DNA from: Acholoe squamosa
Taxonomy: Eukaryota; Annelida; Polychaeta; Phyllodocida; Polynoidae
Direction of reading: 5' to 3'
Assembly: GCA_949317995.1 (NCBI GenBank)
Contig: OX439038.1
Span: 36,213,113-36,277,112, forward strand
Length of the DNA stretch: 64,000 nucleotides
Shown here: positions 9,871 to 22,249 of the stretch, piece after piece
How positions within the stretch are numbered: the first letter of the stretch is position 1
Layout of the letters: every line of letters starts with the position of its first letter
Notes under the pieces: model-generated
The model's input: the letters and a program-made list of their open reading frames with translations, nothing else
Told to the model about the DNA's origin: nothing
The model's database searches: none
Made by a program: the position numbers and the translations under genes

Positions 9871-11880
9871 ACCCCAGACAAATACGTAGAAGCCGCACAA
9901 TTGACTATAGGAACTATAGATCCAACTGTGGTCTCTACAATGTTGGCGAAATCATCCCAAGATGCAACTCCAATCAGATATAACCCATTCGTCGTCGATG
10001 GGGCTGATAAGAATATAACATCCGGTATCTATAAGAAACTGGATAACACCGCAGCTAGCGGAACGAGTGTCCAAATTAGTAATTGCCCCCAGGGAACTAC
10101 TGATAAAGGATCAACAGGTAATGTACCTACACCTACAGCTCCTAGACTTGATACCGTAGGTCCGGCACCCCCTATACCAGATTTGAGTCATAAAATTAGA
10201 GCGACTCACGTCAACGCGACTAGTGCATGTAATAACACAACAGTAGCACAACCGAAAGCACCGGGACCACCGAGACATATGTTAACCCCCCCTTCATATT
10301 TCTCTCAACCCGGTCATAGTACACCAGCAGGCTCAAGATTGCCGAACCCGCCTTCAGGTCAATTCAATGATCCTAATGGTGGACGTTTTCCCAGACCGAT
10401 TCCACCACAACCTAATGTTACCGGTGGTACGTACCAACCAAGAACAACTTCCTATGGATATAGGCATAATTATAATCCGGCAGGAAGTAGTAATTACCAA
10501 AATGGTAATAACTACAATCAGGGATGGAATCATTCCTATCCCAGGTATACATCTTCCAGAACATCTGGAAATGTAAATTATGGAGGCGGATACCCTGGCG
10601 GTGCTTCTGGGAACTACCCTAGTGGTGGTCCCCCTGGAGGTGATCCCCCGGGTGGCCCTGGTGGATCCGGATCCGGAGGATCAGGATCGGGAGGAGATGG
10701 CAGGAAGCCAAATAGGAGAACTTCCATGCCTGCAGGGATGCAAACCATCTTTGAGGGAAGCCAATGTATCCAAAATCTTGGCATTGACTGCTACCGGAAG
10801 GGAGCAGACGGCATGGAAGTGATGAACTGGAGCATGCGAGAAGCAGATAGACTACGCGGATGTAATAATCCGGCACGTAGACAGGCACGGATACCCCCTC
10901 CATACGATTCTAATGATCCTTGGAAGGATAGGTATCAAGCTTTTGTCGATGAAGTCAACTGTAGTGGTTGGACAAAAGAAGAAGCTCTGCCTTATTTGAT
11001 CTGTTGGCTGAATAAAGGTGGAAAAGTAGCCCTCAACCAATGGAGAGCAGCATATGGAATAAGCGGCACCTATGACCAACTGGTCGAATGTGCCGCATAC
11101 CTATTCGGTTCTATCGTTAGAGAGGATCCATGGGTAAGCTTTAAGAAAAGGACTCAGAAACCTAAAGAATCTCATAAGGTCTTTGGTTTGGAGCTACAGG
11201 ACTTGCTATCAAAAGCACGTGCAAATTGGGCTCATGACGATGACTGCTATCTGCAAGAATTGTTTACACAATTCTACAGTGGATTGCGGGATCCGGATCA
11301 CAAACAAGTAGTTTGGGATTCTTGGAAGGATGATAAATCCTTCAGTGACCTATTCATATCTATCGATGGACATGATATGAAGAAGAGATTGGTGGGTCTA
11401 GGACCCAACCCGGTACGAGCAGCTCCATTGCAACATGGAGGTTCACCTGCTCAGGTATATGAAACTTCTCAATTAGCCCCGGTTGACTTGCAGGAGGCTG
11501 ATCAGGAAGACGAATATGTCTCCGATGAAAATGGAGAGTATATTGGATCAGTCCAGGTCGCTGGAAAGTATTACCGACAGAAACGGTAAAGGAAGGTACA
11601 TCCGAAAGGAAGGGGAGGGGGCGTTGCTAGTGAAATAGCTTCCGGACCAACCCAATCTGGTAATGTGACCTCTACGGCCAAGCCAACCGTGGCAGCCGCT
11701 GTTGCTCCGACTAATATGATGGAAACATTAATAGCCTGATTAACAGAAGCTCTGAAAAGACCGAGAGTTGATAAATCTCAAAGGAGATGCTTCAGATGCC
11801 ATTACGCTCCCGAATGTATGGCTGAGAAACCTGTCCCTCGTAGACAGGAAGGTGTCTCTGGAATAAACACAGAGGAAAAC
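9871..11880 (+). pseudogene. E1 gag (capsid and remnant of CCHC knuckle)
   Basis: The N-terminal part aligns by eye with the end of the coiled-coil domain seen in E3 (KYVEAAQLTIGTIDP compared with KYVKAAQKSIGKIDP). A long Pro/Gly/Asn-rich linker follows, then a folded capsid region with CIQNLGIDCYRKGADGMEVM, WTKEEALPYLICWLNKGG and a major-homology-like stretch near FKKRTQKPKESHKVFGLELQ. A Cys-rich RCFRC stretch near 11790 is the remnant of the nucleocapsid knuckle. The apparent first residues come from Polinton terminal sequence. This is the structural protein of an LTR retroelement particle. Fossil. Confidence 0.82.
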
Positions 11881-11959
11881 TGAGGAGGGGTCCCCCGATG
11901 GGCAAAGAAGGGGATCCCAGTGACAAATCTTGCCATGATATCACCATCCGTGATGATAG

Positions 11960-13435
11960 TTCGCATGTAGTAGATCTGCCGAATTTCTTATGGATACGGG
12001 TGCTAGCCACTCCTGTATCTCCAAGAAGTTCTATGATCTTATACCGGATGAACACGATACTCTCAAATCGGGAGGAAGTGCTCAAACGGCCGACAGCAGT
12101 ACCTTGCAAATGTATGGAAGAACTTGTGTGAAGCTGCAATTGGATGGAATACATGACTATGTCATGAGCGCCACCGTTGCGGATATAGCAGATGAGGGGA
12201 TACTGGGGTTGGATTTCGCATCCCTGTATGGAGTGGTGTTAGAGCCCCAATCAGGAGTGTTGAGTGTGAAATACCCGTATCCTGTAAAGGTTAGGTGTGT
12301 ACTGAGACAAGTGAGCAGTATGGCTAGTGTAGCACACACTGTGCAGATCCCTCCGGGAGTAGCCTGTGATGTGCTTGTAAGAAGTGATCCTGCAATGCGT
12401 AATAAGCCTGCAGTGGTAGAACCGGATGTAGTTACTCTGTCAAGCATCGGATTAATATCTGTAGACACTATAGTAGCAAATGCATCCTGGTCGGTAGTAC
12501 CTGTCTCCAATACTGGAAACACTACTATCTACCTGAAAAAGGGACAAGTTTTTGGTAACGTGACCCTTTCGGAAACTGTAACGGATAGTAAGTTAAACTT
12601 ACAGAAGGTAACAGGAAATGATGAAATTTCGGATGACTTACTCAAGTTGTATGAAGAAACTTCATTAGAGAATCCGGAACACCGGAAAGAATTTTATGAT
12701 ATGCTCTGTCAGTATAAGACTGCCTTTGCCAAACCTGGTGAAAAACTAGGTACGACAAATAAGGTAGTACACAAAATAGATACTGGAGATGCGGAACCCT
12801 TTAAGATACCGTATAGAGGGTTACCTTTAGCGAAAAAGAGAGTAGCTGAAGAGGAAATAAACAAGATGTTGGAACAGGATGTAATAGTCCCTTCCAATAG
12901 TCCATGGAGCAGTCCTGTGTGTATGGTAACAAAAAAAGACGGTACTATCCGCTTTTGCATAGACTACAGGAAGCTAAATGGAGTAACGAAAAAGAATTCG
13001 TATCCATTACCGAGAATAGACGAAACCATTGACTCCTTAGGAGGAAACAGTTGGTTTTGTACCCTAGACTTGCAATCAGGATATTGGCAAGTGGGAATGA
13101 ATCCATCGGATATGGAAAAGACTGCATTTTCGAGTCATATTGGACTATTCCAATATAACGTAATGCCGTTTGGTTTGTGCAATGCACCAGCAACATTTGA
13201 AGCAATGATGGAAACTATTCTAAGTGACTTATTGTGGAAAAGATGTCTTGTATACCTTGACGATGTTATAGTCTTCGGAAAAACATTCGAAGAGTGTTCT
13301 AATAACCTTAAAATGGTATTAAAACGCATTATTTCCAATGGTCTCCAATTGAAACCTAAGAAATGTCACATGTTCAGAGTTAAGCATTTCGGATCACTCC
13401 TCTTTAAGATGGCTACTGAACTTCCGAGATGCTGA
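11960..13435 (+). pseudogene. E1 protease and reverse transcriptase
   Basis: The aspartic protease shows the DTGASHSC active-site motif and a GILGLDFASLYG flap/second-half motif. The RT shows the Ty3/gypsy landmarks: PSNSPWSSPVCMVTKKDG, FCIDYRKLN, LDLQSGYWQV, FGLCNAPATFE and the catalytic YLDD near 13251-13264. Order and sequence fit a Ty3/gypsy pol polyprotein. Little of RNase H is recognisable before the integrase. Broken fossil. Confidence 0.88.
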
Positions 13436-13601
13436 AGGGATGTTAGGCCGATGGCTAGCCCATTTATCCGAATATGGGCTTGAACATCACTAAATTCAGC
13501 ATAGACCCGGAGTTAAGCATTTAAATGCTGATGCTTTATCTCAAATACCAATTCGGAAATGTGATAATCCGGATTGTACTGATTGTGGAGCTCATAAGGC
13601 A

Positions 13602-15272
13602 GTGTTAGCAGGGATTCGAAGACCATTCGAACCCCTAGTTGCCAGTATACTGGATTGGTCTATGGATCACATACGACGTTTCCAGGAAGCTGACTCGATA
13701 ACTGCACAGTTACTGCAATTAGTACCAAAGGGTATACGTCCAGTTAGACCAGAAGTCTCTCTGGAAAATCGAGAAATGAGAAGGTTTCTTGCTCAATGGA
13801 CCGAGCTTGAAGTCCGGAAAGGCCTGTTGTACCGTTGGAAGCCATGTAATAATGGTGAGAAAATCATGCAAGTGGTGGTACCACATGCAATGAGACATGA
13901 CATTATGTATTTCTGTCATGGGCACCGGACCAGTGGTCATTTCGGAAGGAAGCGCTCATTAGCACGACTTTCCAAGAAATACTATTGGCCTGGCATGTCA
14001 AGAGACTTGCAAAGATGGGTAACCACTTGTCCGGATTGTTGTAAGAACAAACCCGGACCCGGGATGGGCAAGCTCCCACTATCCCAAGAACTTTACGGAG
14101 TTAGATTCGCAAGAATCGGGGTGGATATCATTAGTGGATTGAATACAACCGCTAGTGAGAATACCTGTATGATGGTAGTGTGTGATTATTATACGAAATA
14201 CACTAAAGTATTTCCACTACCAGACCACAAAGCAGTTACTTGTGCCGAAGCCTTTGTAAAAGGTTGGGTACTAAGTTTCGGTGTACCATTGATGTTACAG
14301 AGTGACCAAGGCAGAGAATTCGAATCAAATCTCTGGCAAGGCATGTGCAAATACCTAGCTATCTGCAAAACTAGAACCAATCCGTATAGGCCACAAAGCG
14401 ACGGATTGGTAGAAAGGTTCAACAGAACCCTTATCCAGGTCCTAAAGTCACTTGTTAATGAACACATGGATGATTGGGACGAGCAATGTCATTTTGTGAC
14501 ACATGCTTACAACAGTACGGTACATTCAAGTACTAACTGTACTCCGAATCTACTAGTTTTCGGAGAGGACCTAATAATGCCTGCAGACCTAGTATTTGGA
14601 GTTGTAGGAATGGACCCGGAACTACCATGTCATGTGGTTTTCGTCGAATGTTTAAGAGACAGGTTCAGAAAAGCATACGAGTCTGTCCGAATTGATTTGG
14701 AGAAAAGTGCCAAATGGCAGAAGGTTGGATATGATACTGATCTAAAACATCGGAAATTCCAATCCGGAGACAGAGTTATAAGACTACATGAACCACTTAG
14801 ACACATAAAATTAGCGTCTAATTGGGACGGTCCTTTTACTGTAACACAAGTTATTAGTGATTGTACCGTAATTATCAAATCAGACCTTGGTCGACTCTAT
14901 AAGTAAAATGTGGCTAGACTGAGGAAGTGGTGTGGGAGGGAGACCTCCACAGAAATGTATGGTGAAGGATTAGAAAAGATCCGGAACCAGAATCGTATAC
15001 TAGACCAGGTAAAAAGCACTACAGTGAAGCGAGGCCGGGGTAGGCCTAAGAAGTGTTCCGAATCAGTACCACCCATGCCAACACTGATTAAGCGTGGGGG
15101 AGTTAAAAAAGTCTCGGCAGGTGAAGACAAAAAGAAGAGGAAAGGTGTTTCTAAGGCCAAGAAACGCCCAGAAAAGGCTCTTCAGACTGTCAGGTCCGAT
15201 AAGGAACTATCCAAGAAGGGGATATACGTTTGCCGCAGCCCTCGATTTGCCCAGAGGACTGCAGTGACCTAA
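13602..15272 (+). pseudogene. E1 integrase with AT-hook tail
   Basis: The zinc-binding HHCC region (H...H in CHGHRTSGHFG, then CPDCC) is followed by the DDE core: GVDIISG, QSDQGREFE and DGLVERFNRT. The core ends near 14906. A basic tail follows to about 15272, related to the continuous tail in element B (32804-33313), and contains KRGRGRPKK near 15026-15052, an AT-hook core of the GRP type. Integrase joins the cDNA to chromosomal DNA, and the tail may steer it to AT-rich DNA. Broken, about one or two breaks. Confidence 0.88.
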
Positions 15273-15280
15273 CCTGTATA

Positions 15281-15782
15281 CACAACGAGTGTAATGTTTA
15301 CATTTAGAGGAACGGATGACAACCGACCTGAAAGGCTTATTTGTCGCTGCCGTATGATGTACCAATGGGCAGTGGACGGATAATCCGGTGGATTTGCTTA
15401 AGCTTTCCATAATCTCCACTTAAATCCCCAGACGAGTCATCGGCGTGAGCGATAATTACCTAAAAACAATCAGTTTGTTGATGTTCCGCTTGTAGCACGT
15501 GCGTTTCCGCATGACGTCACCGCGTCCAGTCTCGACTGACCTCTCGTGACCCCGCGGACTCGCGGGGAAATGACGTCACGAAAGCTGGCTTGTCGCCATA
15601 TTGTTTTTCGGTAAGGTTCGAGGCGGACGAGCGTGCTCCCCTCCTTGGATTTTTGCCGTCTAGCAAACCCCTGGTGTATCCTCAGAGTCTGTCTCTTAGT
15701 AGGCAGGCTCCGCTTGTGTCGGCCCCGGCACCGTAAAAGCCGGAAAAAGGAGTATCTTGACTCCCGTGTTGATTCCCCAGTC
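15281..15782 (+). promoter_or_regulatory. Conserved non-coding spacer before the third gene (possible internal promoter or splice region)
   Basis: This stretch is kept in E2 (50345-50800), though it is non-coding in both. Shared items are an E-box CACGTG (15496-15501), two TGACGTCA sites 59 bp apart (15512-15519 and 15571-15578), a GCCATATTG block, and a GTAAGG donor-like site at 15611. The third gene starts 172 bp after it. An internal promoter or a splice donor for a separate mRNA is plausible. Confidence 0.5.
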
Positions 15783-18133
15783 ATGGCTGAGGAATCCGTA
15801 GCTGCAGCCAAGCTATCCGGTGACCCGGATAAGCTGACTCCGTCCGCAGAAGCTTTTCCGGAAGCTTTGTCACCTGTGACACAGGAAGAGAGCGAGATGA
15901 TGGATGTGGAGGAACCCACGGATCGCTCGTTCGAGGAGAAGTTGGCCTCATTCTCACTGAATGAGCCCGAAAAGCTGTTGTCACCACTTCCACCCGAGGG
16001 ATCTGGAGACGCTGCTAACCCTGAACCCGCAGCAACTGGGTCCGAGACTACACAAGTCGACGGCCCGAAGGATCAGTGGAAGCCAGCAGTGGCTGACCCG
16101 TTCCCTGCAGAGTACGACGGTCGGTACCTGTACGTCCATCCGGAGCTACAGGCACAGGTGACCTACGCGGACGGTACACCGGTTAGGTTGGACCCGAAGG
16201 TTAGAATAGCTATCGAGGGCATCACAGCTCCCGAACAGCTGGACAGGATGCCACCCGAATGGCTCCGAGACTGGGCGTGGTTCCAACGGTGACTCATGGT
16301 GGACTCATGGTGTACGAGGCAAACAGAGCCTTCCTGCTCGGAGCGTATCCGAAGTCAGACAGGTCTCTGTGGAATGTTAAGCAGACCAACATTGATTGGG
16401 TAGGCTGCGTCTCGGAACCCGAGGGGCAAACCTACCCACGTCCTTGTGCCACCCGGCCCCAGCGTCGGACCATGAAGGAGTACCGTGAAGCCACTAGCAA
16501 CTTCAAGCAGTGGGACGATGGTTATTATATAACCGAAGCGGAGTTAGTCGACGTGCAGAACAAGTCACTAACGGGTATGGACAGGAGTGCAGCCCTTCGG
16601 ACGATTCTCGTCCGTCGTATGACTGCAGAGCAGGAGGCCCTGGAAAAGGCTAAGAGGGAAGCGGAAGTACCCGCACCTCCTATCCCAGACCTGAAGCTTG
16701 CCACCAGAAGCGCAGCCGGTTCTGCTACAGCCACCGGCAGTACTACCGAGTCAACCACGGTAGAAGCATCAACCTCCAGTGAGTCCGGAACCAAGGACCC
16801 GGAAGACTGGAAGGTAAGCAAGAACAGGAGGTCCGCTGCGTGGAAGCTCAAGAATCTTCCGGATTCTGCTAGAGCCGAACCGCAAGCCAGCACCTCAGCC
16901 ACTGGTAGTACTGCCATGGAGGTTGTTTCCTCGGACGAGGAATCAGTGCATGAGTCCTCGGTTGAGTATGATGAGAAGGCCACTCCATCAACTCAAACCG
17001 AGGCAGAACGATGGGCCAACGCCAAATCCCGATTTAAAACCCGGATTCCGTCGTGCTTCTCCGACTGCGCCTACGGAGTAAAGAAGGACGGCTCCACCCT
17101 GTACGCCTGCCCGGACTCTGTTAATAAGAACAACGAGTCGGATGACGAAGATTGGATGCGTCTCTTGGACGAGGACCCCAATCTGAGCAAAGCATATCGA
17201 AAGATGTGGCTTATGCTCAATCATACCGAAGGGTATTATACTTATACCCAGAGGCGCAAGTTGAGATGGGCACTTGAGAAGTGGTACGGTGACGACCAAA
17301 AGTCCTGCCCCTTCTCCATCTGCCAGGATGCGAGTGATGTTTCGGTCCGGACCTGGAGTACTCCAGCCCGGTTCCAGAGGCATCTAGTGGAAGCCCATTT
17401 TCACCATCACCCGGTTTACATTTGTGATCCGAGTTATGGTAAGAAGGGCAAGAAATGCACTACGAAGGTTCAATATAACCAACGTAGCGATCTGGCTAGA
17501 CACCAGAAGAAGTGCCACGCAGAGGGATTAGATGGAGCTCGTAAACGTATTATGGAGCTCCATCAGGAACTCATGAAGGAGTTTGATAGCTTGAGTGAAG
17601 ATGCTTGGTCGAAGATCCGACCAGGGGACCAAGTCCTCTGCGAAGTTCCGAAGACCAAGGATTCGAAACTCCGCGCTGAGATCGTCCTGACTCCCGGAAA
17701 AGGAAAACTGGACATGCACGAGTCCCTCTGGCAGAAATGTGAGGAATCCGGAAAGGAGGGAAAGAGAGCTCGTGAGAGGAGCAGAAGAGACCAGAACCGT
17801 GGTGGTAACGGTAATGGTCAGACCACCACAGCTGCTAAAGCCAACGATACCCTGTTATGTATGAAGGAGGTAGCAGATGCCGAAAAACAGCGCCTCGAGA
17901 CTCTCATTCGGGACGATGTAAAGGCCCAGGAGAATGAAGCCTTAGCTGCCAAAGAACAGGCAGCTATGGACGTACACGTTCTGGAGAAGCGTGTTAAGGA
18001 GGAGATTACCCGGAATACCAACTTAAACACTAAGTTTATGAGGGTATTCGGAGTCGATATCGACGAGTGGGACGGCACTCCCGAATCGGCTCTAGATCTT
18101 CTTAAGAAGAAGCATGCTAAGAAGTCCACCTAA
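15783..18133 (+). pseudogene. E1 third gene: MAEE zinc-finger/coiled-coil protein
   Basis: The gene starts MAEESVAAAKLS and is Ser/Thr/Glu-rich for its first half. A conserved block follows (KMWLMLNHTEGYYTYTQRRK), then two C2H2-like fingers (CPFSIC...FQRHLVEAHFH; YICDPSYGKKGKKC...LARHQKKCHAEG), a KGKLDMHESLWQKCEES segment, a long coiled coil, and the C-terminal block NTKFMRVFGVDIDEWDGTP. No signal peptide or membrane helix is present, so it is not an envelope gene. Homologues are at 50801-53742 (E2) and 28663-32357 (B). Function unknown; nucleic-acid binding is likely from the fingers. This copy is broken, about one break. Confidence 0.75.
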
Positions 18134-19628
18134 GCATGCTACAGGTTATTTCTCTACACACATATTATTTTCTTCTAATAACCAGATTTAGTCTTTGCGG
18201 AACTATACTTCTGCGAATGTCTTCTATTAGAATAATGAACACCTGCTCTTTGTGTTCCGGGTTCCATTTATAACCAGCTATTTGTGTATATTCAGGACAT
18301 ACACCATTATTATATCCTGAAATGTCTATTCGGATTAGGATCTCAACTTACAACAAATCCGATAGTAGAGTTGATGCTGCTATACGTATCCGGATGCTGG
18401 TTCCTGATTCCTGCTGTTACCTGTTGCTGACCACTACATAAGGATGGACTATACGATTTTGTGCTACCTCTACTCCCGAATGGATTAAAACTACATACTA
18501 CTACTTCCGGACCAACCTACTTTGGACTCATACTTATGTCAACTATACTTAAATGGATTACGTTTCTACTTGTTGACAAAACCGGACTATTATTCTACAC
18601 CATTCGGATATACCTATGAACAATAGCACTTCTAGAGGATTGTGGGTAGCTGCCCCAAACTCATCTACCGTGTTCACATTTATTAACTTGGATCAAAAAG
18701 ACTTTAGCACGTCCATCCCGTGGTTAGCTGACCACCATACCTACCTTCCAGCATCCAACAGACTGCAGCACGAGACTCCAGCAGCATTTATCATTTTATT
18801 ATGTATATAATGTCATATAACTATTTTTCTAATATCATTTGTATGTCTATAGTCACACTGTGGTGATAAATTACTCCATATCTTGATACGGGTATATGCA
18901 TTTCTATTAATACGGATCTCTGATTAATGTTCATATCTATTTAATAAGATCCACTAAACCTCACCAGATCATTCATATTATTGTCCTGCGCGGCATATTG
19001 TATTATAAATATATTCATCTGGTGCTATAAAGGTTATTTGGTACATGGTGGTATCACATATATTGTCATATACATTAATCCACCGTAATTTTTTCTTTTT
19101 CAAGTGTATAATTGATAACGGTTCTATACCTAATAACTCACGAAATCCTTAACGGATTCATTTGGTCATAATATATAAAATGTCATTAGATAGCATGGTT
19201 ACTTTAAAAGTCTTTCTCAAGACTATCTAATCATTCATAATATTATTAATTACAAACACATATGGATGTTATCATGTGATTTATTCGATATTTGACAGTT
19301 CCGTTACATTATCACATATATACGAATTATGGTACTTATCCTAATACTTATACCGTAAACATAGATTGTTACTATATGGTATAAAAAGTTAATTAACAGT
19401 TCCGCTACACATAACTGTTACTCATTCAACTAATTCGTATCATATTACAACATCCGGTTTGTTATTCTGTAACTATATACACTATCAAATTTGTAAAATT
19501 GACATTCGAATCATACTTAACATGGTGTTAACGTTATATCTATGGTTGTACCTCTATTACTAAGGGTTTAGACATATAGTAATGTTATCCCTGTAATAAC
19601 AATATAACTATAACTCCTTCCTAAATGT
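18134..19628 (+). other. E1 AT-rich 3' non-coding region
   Basis: About 1.5 kb with no supported gene. Short blocks are shared with the same place in E2, for example CTAGAGGATTGTGGGTAGCT near 18631 and near 56170, and CCGGGTTC repeats just after the third gene. The rest is very AT-rich. Confidence 0.6.
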
Positions 19629-19640
19629 CTGGGGGAGTGG
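19629..19640 (+). other. Polypurine tract of E1
   Basis: CTGGGGGAGTGG sits directly before the LTR start TGTAGAGG, where plus-strand DNA synthesis is primed. The same tract is at 57016-57027. Confidence 0.7.
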
Positions 19641-19937
19641 TGTAGAGGTACGTATTGTATAACCATAGTGTTGGGTACCGTCTGACGTGGTGGGTGAGTC
19701 GAGTCGTCGGACGTTCCTCAGGTTCCGGATAGGTGGCAGCACCGATCCGGGTCTGTGGGGACATCTGACGACGAACACCTGGATCCTTATATAAAGCCCA
19801 GGGCTCAGCCGCTACGTCAGAGGCCCTTCTGGCCTCCAAGTATGTAAGACCATCTTTAACATTTATTAGCTGCCCTATCAATAACTACCGGGTAGCCGTG
19901 AGTGTGTATTTTGATAAAGACTATCCGTTGGCATACA
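19641..19937 (+). repeat. LTR shared by E1 (3') and E2 (5')
   Basis: A 297-bp LTR from TGTAGAGG to GGCATACA, with a TATA box (TATATAAA, 19788-19795) and a conserved CTCAGCCGCTACGTCAGAGGCCCT block after it. It matches the LTR at 57028-57308. Lying between the 3' region of E1 and the gag of E2, it serves both, as in unequal-recombination tandems. Confidence 0.75.
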
Positions 19938-20039
19938 CTTGAAACACCGTCTTACTCTTTCTTTCCCGAATCGTAAGACCCGAACCCCCTAGGTCCGTAA
20001 GACCTCAAACCATTACACTCGTATCCAAACATACATAGA

Positions 20040-22165
20040 TACGAATGATCAGCTATGTCGTGACAAGGTCAGTTATGAAACTGATATAAGTCACTATCAA
20101 AGTGAATTAGAGAAATTGAAACTTCAGTGTAACAAACAAGCTGAAGACAATGAGACAATCCAGACGGGTATTATAGCATATAATAAACAACTGGAAGAAA
20201 ATAGACAGAAACTCACTAACTAGCTTCAGGATTTGCAAAACACTGCACTGACTTAACTGACTATAGGCAATATAGATCTGAATGTGGTGTCTACAATGTT
20301 GGCAAATACGAACCAAACCGTAACGCCCACCAGATACAATCCATTTGTAACTGATGGGGCAGATAAGAATGTAAATTCTGGTATCTATAAGAAACCAGAT
20401 CATTCTGCATCTGGGGGAGTGGTTGATCCGAACAGTAAAACTGTACAAATTGGCTCAAACCAAAATTCAGCAAGTAGTGCGCCTACACCCCATATTTCGA
20501 AACATGACTCCGGAGTAGACCCTACACCACCGATCCCTGATCTGAGTCATAAAATTAATCCGACTCAGGTCAACACAGTGGTAAATACTCCGCCACCCCA
20601 ACCTTGTGTACCGGGCCCGATAAGAAATCTGTTAACCCCACCTTCTTATTTCGCCCAACCCAGACATAGCACTCCAGCAGGACCAAGGTTGCCTAACCCC
20701 AATCCTGGTCCCAGTAATATACCGACAACTGGACAAGCTTCCAGTTCAGCATCATCTCAACCTAATGTGGTAGGGGGTGCTTACGTACCTAGGCCACCTC
20801 CTAGGATATAGATATAATAATTATTATTCTGGAGGAGGAGGGTATTTCTATTCGGGGAATTCTAACAACCAGGGAGGGAATCAAAATAATTCCTACCCTA
20901 GGAATGCGCCTTCCGGTTCAGCCGGAAACACAGGCAACAGTGGTGGTTACTCTAGTGGTTACTCTGGAGGTCATCCGATTAGCAGACCCCCAGGAGGTAA
21001 CCCTGGAGGTGGCCCTGGTGGACCTGGATCAGGAGGATCTGGATCGGGTGGAGATGGCAGGAAACCGAATTGGAGAACATCCATGCCGGCAGGAATGCAG
21101 AGCAGCTTTGATAGGAGCCAATGCATCCAAAATTTGGGCATTGACTGCTACCGGAAGGGAGCAGATGGCATGGAAGTCATGGACTGGAGCATGCGAGAAG
21201 ATGATAGGCTACGAGGATGTAATAATCCAGCTCGTAGACAGGCAAGGATACCCCCTCCCTATGATTCGAATGATCCATGGAAGGATAGGTATCAGGCTTT
21301 TGTCGATGAAGTCAACTGTAGTGGTTGGACGAAAGAAGAAGCTCTGCCTTACCCGATCTATTGGTTAAACAAGGGCGGAAAAGTAGCTCTAAACCAATGG
21401 AGGGCAGCGTATGGAATATACGGTACTTACGAACAATTAGTCGAATGTGCCGCGTACCTATTTGGTTCTATCGTAAGAGAAGATCCATGCTATCGAAAGC
21501 ACGTCCGAATTAGGCTCATGATGATGATTGCTATCTGCAGGAATTGTTCACACAATTCTATAGCGGATTGCGAAATCCGGATCACAAACAGGTGATCTGG
21601 GATTCCTGGAAAGATGAAACGATCTTTTCATAGCCATTGATGGTTATGATATGAAGAAAAGGCTGGTGGGTCTGGCACCTAACCCGCTGCGAGCTGCTCC
21701 ATTACAATACGGAGCAGCACCCGCTCAAATACCTGAGACATTCCAATTGGCTCCAGTTGACCTACAGGAAGTTAATTAGGAAGATGAATATATTTCCGAT
21801 GACAACAGAGAGTATATTTGGTCCGTCCATGTAGCCGGAAAATATTACTGTTTCGTATGGAAAAGGAAATCCGAAAGGAAAAGGGGGACCTTTTGTAAAT
21901 AAAACAACATCCGGGCCAGCCCAGGCAAGTAATATTACAGCTACAAACATCCCTACCATAGCAGCTGCTGCTGCACCTACCGATTTGGTAGAGACACTAG
22001 TAGCACGATTAACAGACGCTCTGACAAGGCCCCGAGTAGATAAATCTCAGAGAAGGTGTTTCAGATGTCAAAAACTAGGACACTATGCAGCCGAATGTAC
22101 GGCTGATAAACCTGTCCCGAGGGGACAGGGAGGTATCTCTGGAATAACCACAGAGGAAAACTAAG
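20040..22165 (+). pseudogene. E2 gag
   Basis: The remnant starts with coiled-coil sequence related to that of E3 (QCNKQAEDN-like), continues through a Pro/Gly-rich linker, and reaches the capsid region with CIQNLGIDCYRKGADGMEVMDW. It ends with a clear CCHC knuckle (CFRCQKLGHYAAEC, near 22060-22100), the nucleic-acid-binding part of gag. Broken at several places. Confidence 0.8.
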
Positions 22166-22249
22166 GAGGGTCCTGATGACAAATCTTGCCATGATATCAC
22201 CATCCGTGATGATAGTTCGCATGTAGTAACAAATTCGCCTAACACCGGA

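Larger units (their letters stand above)
9871..19937 (+). mobile_element. Ty3/gypsy-type LTR element E1 with extra 3' gene
   Basis: A plus-strand LTR element whose 5' part is displaced by the Polinton terminus. The parts seen, in order, are gag, protease, reverse transcriptase, integrase, a conserved non-coding spacer, a third gene with zinc fingers, an AT-rich 3' region, a polypurine tract and the 3' LTR. That LTR is also the 5' LTR of E2, so the elements are in tandem. It is broken, with perhaps five or six breaks. Clear divergence from E2 and E3 suggests moderate to old age. Confidence 0.85.

Noticed and set aside
15783-18133. The third gene of E1/E2/B as a retroviral-type envelope.
   Set aside because: No signal peptide, membrane helix or cleavage site; zinc fingers and coiled coil instead.
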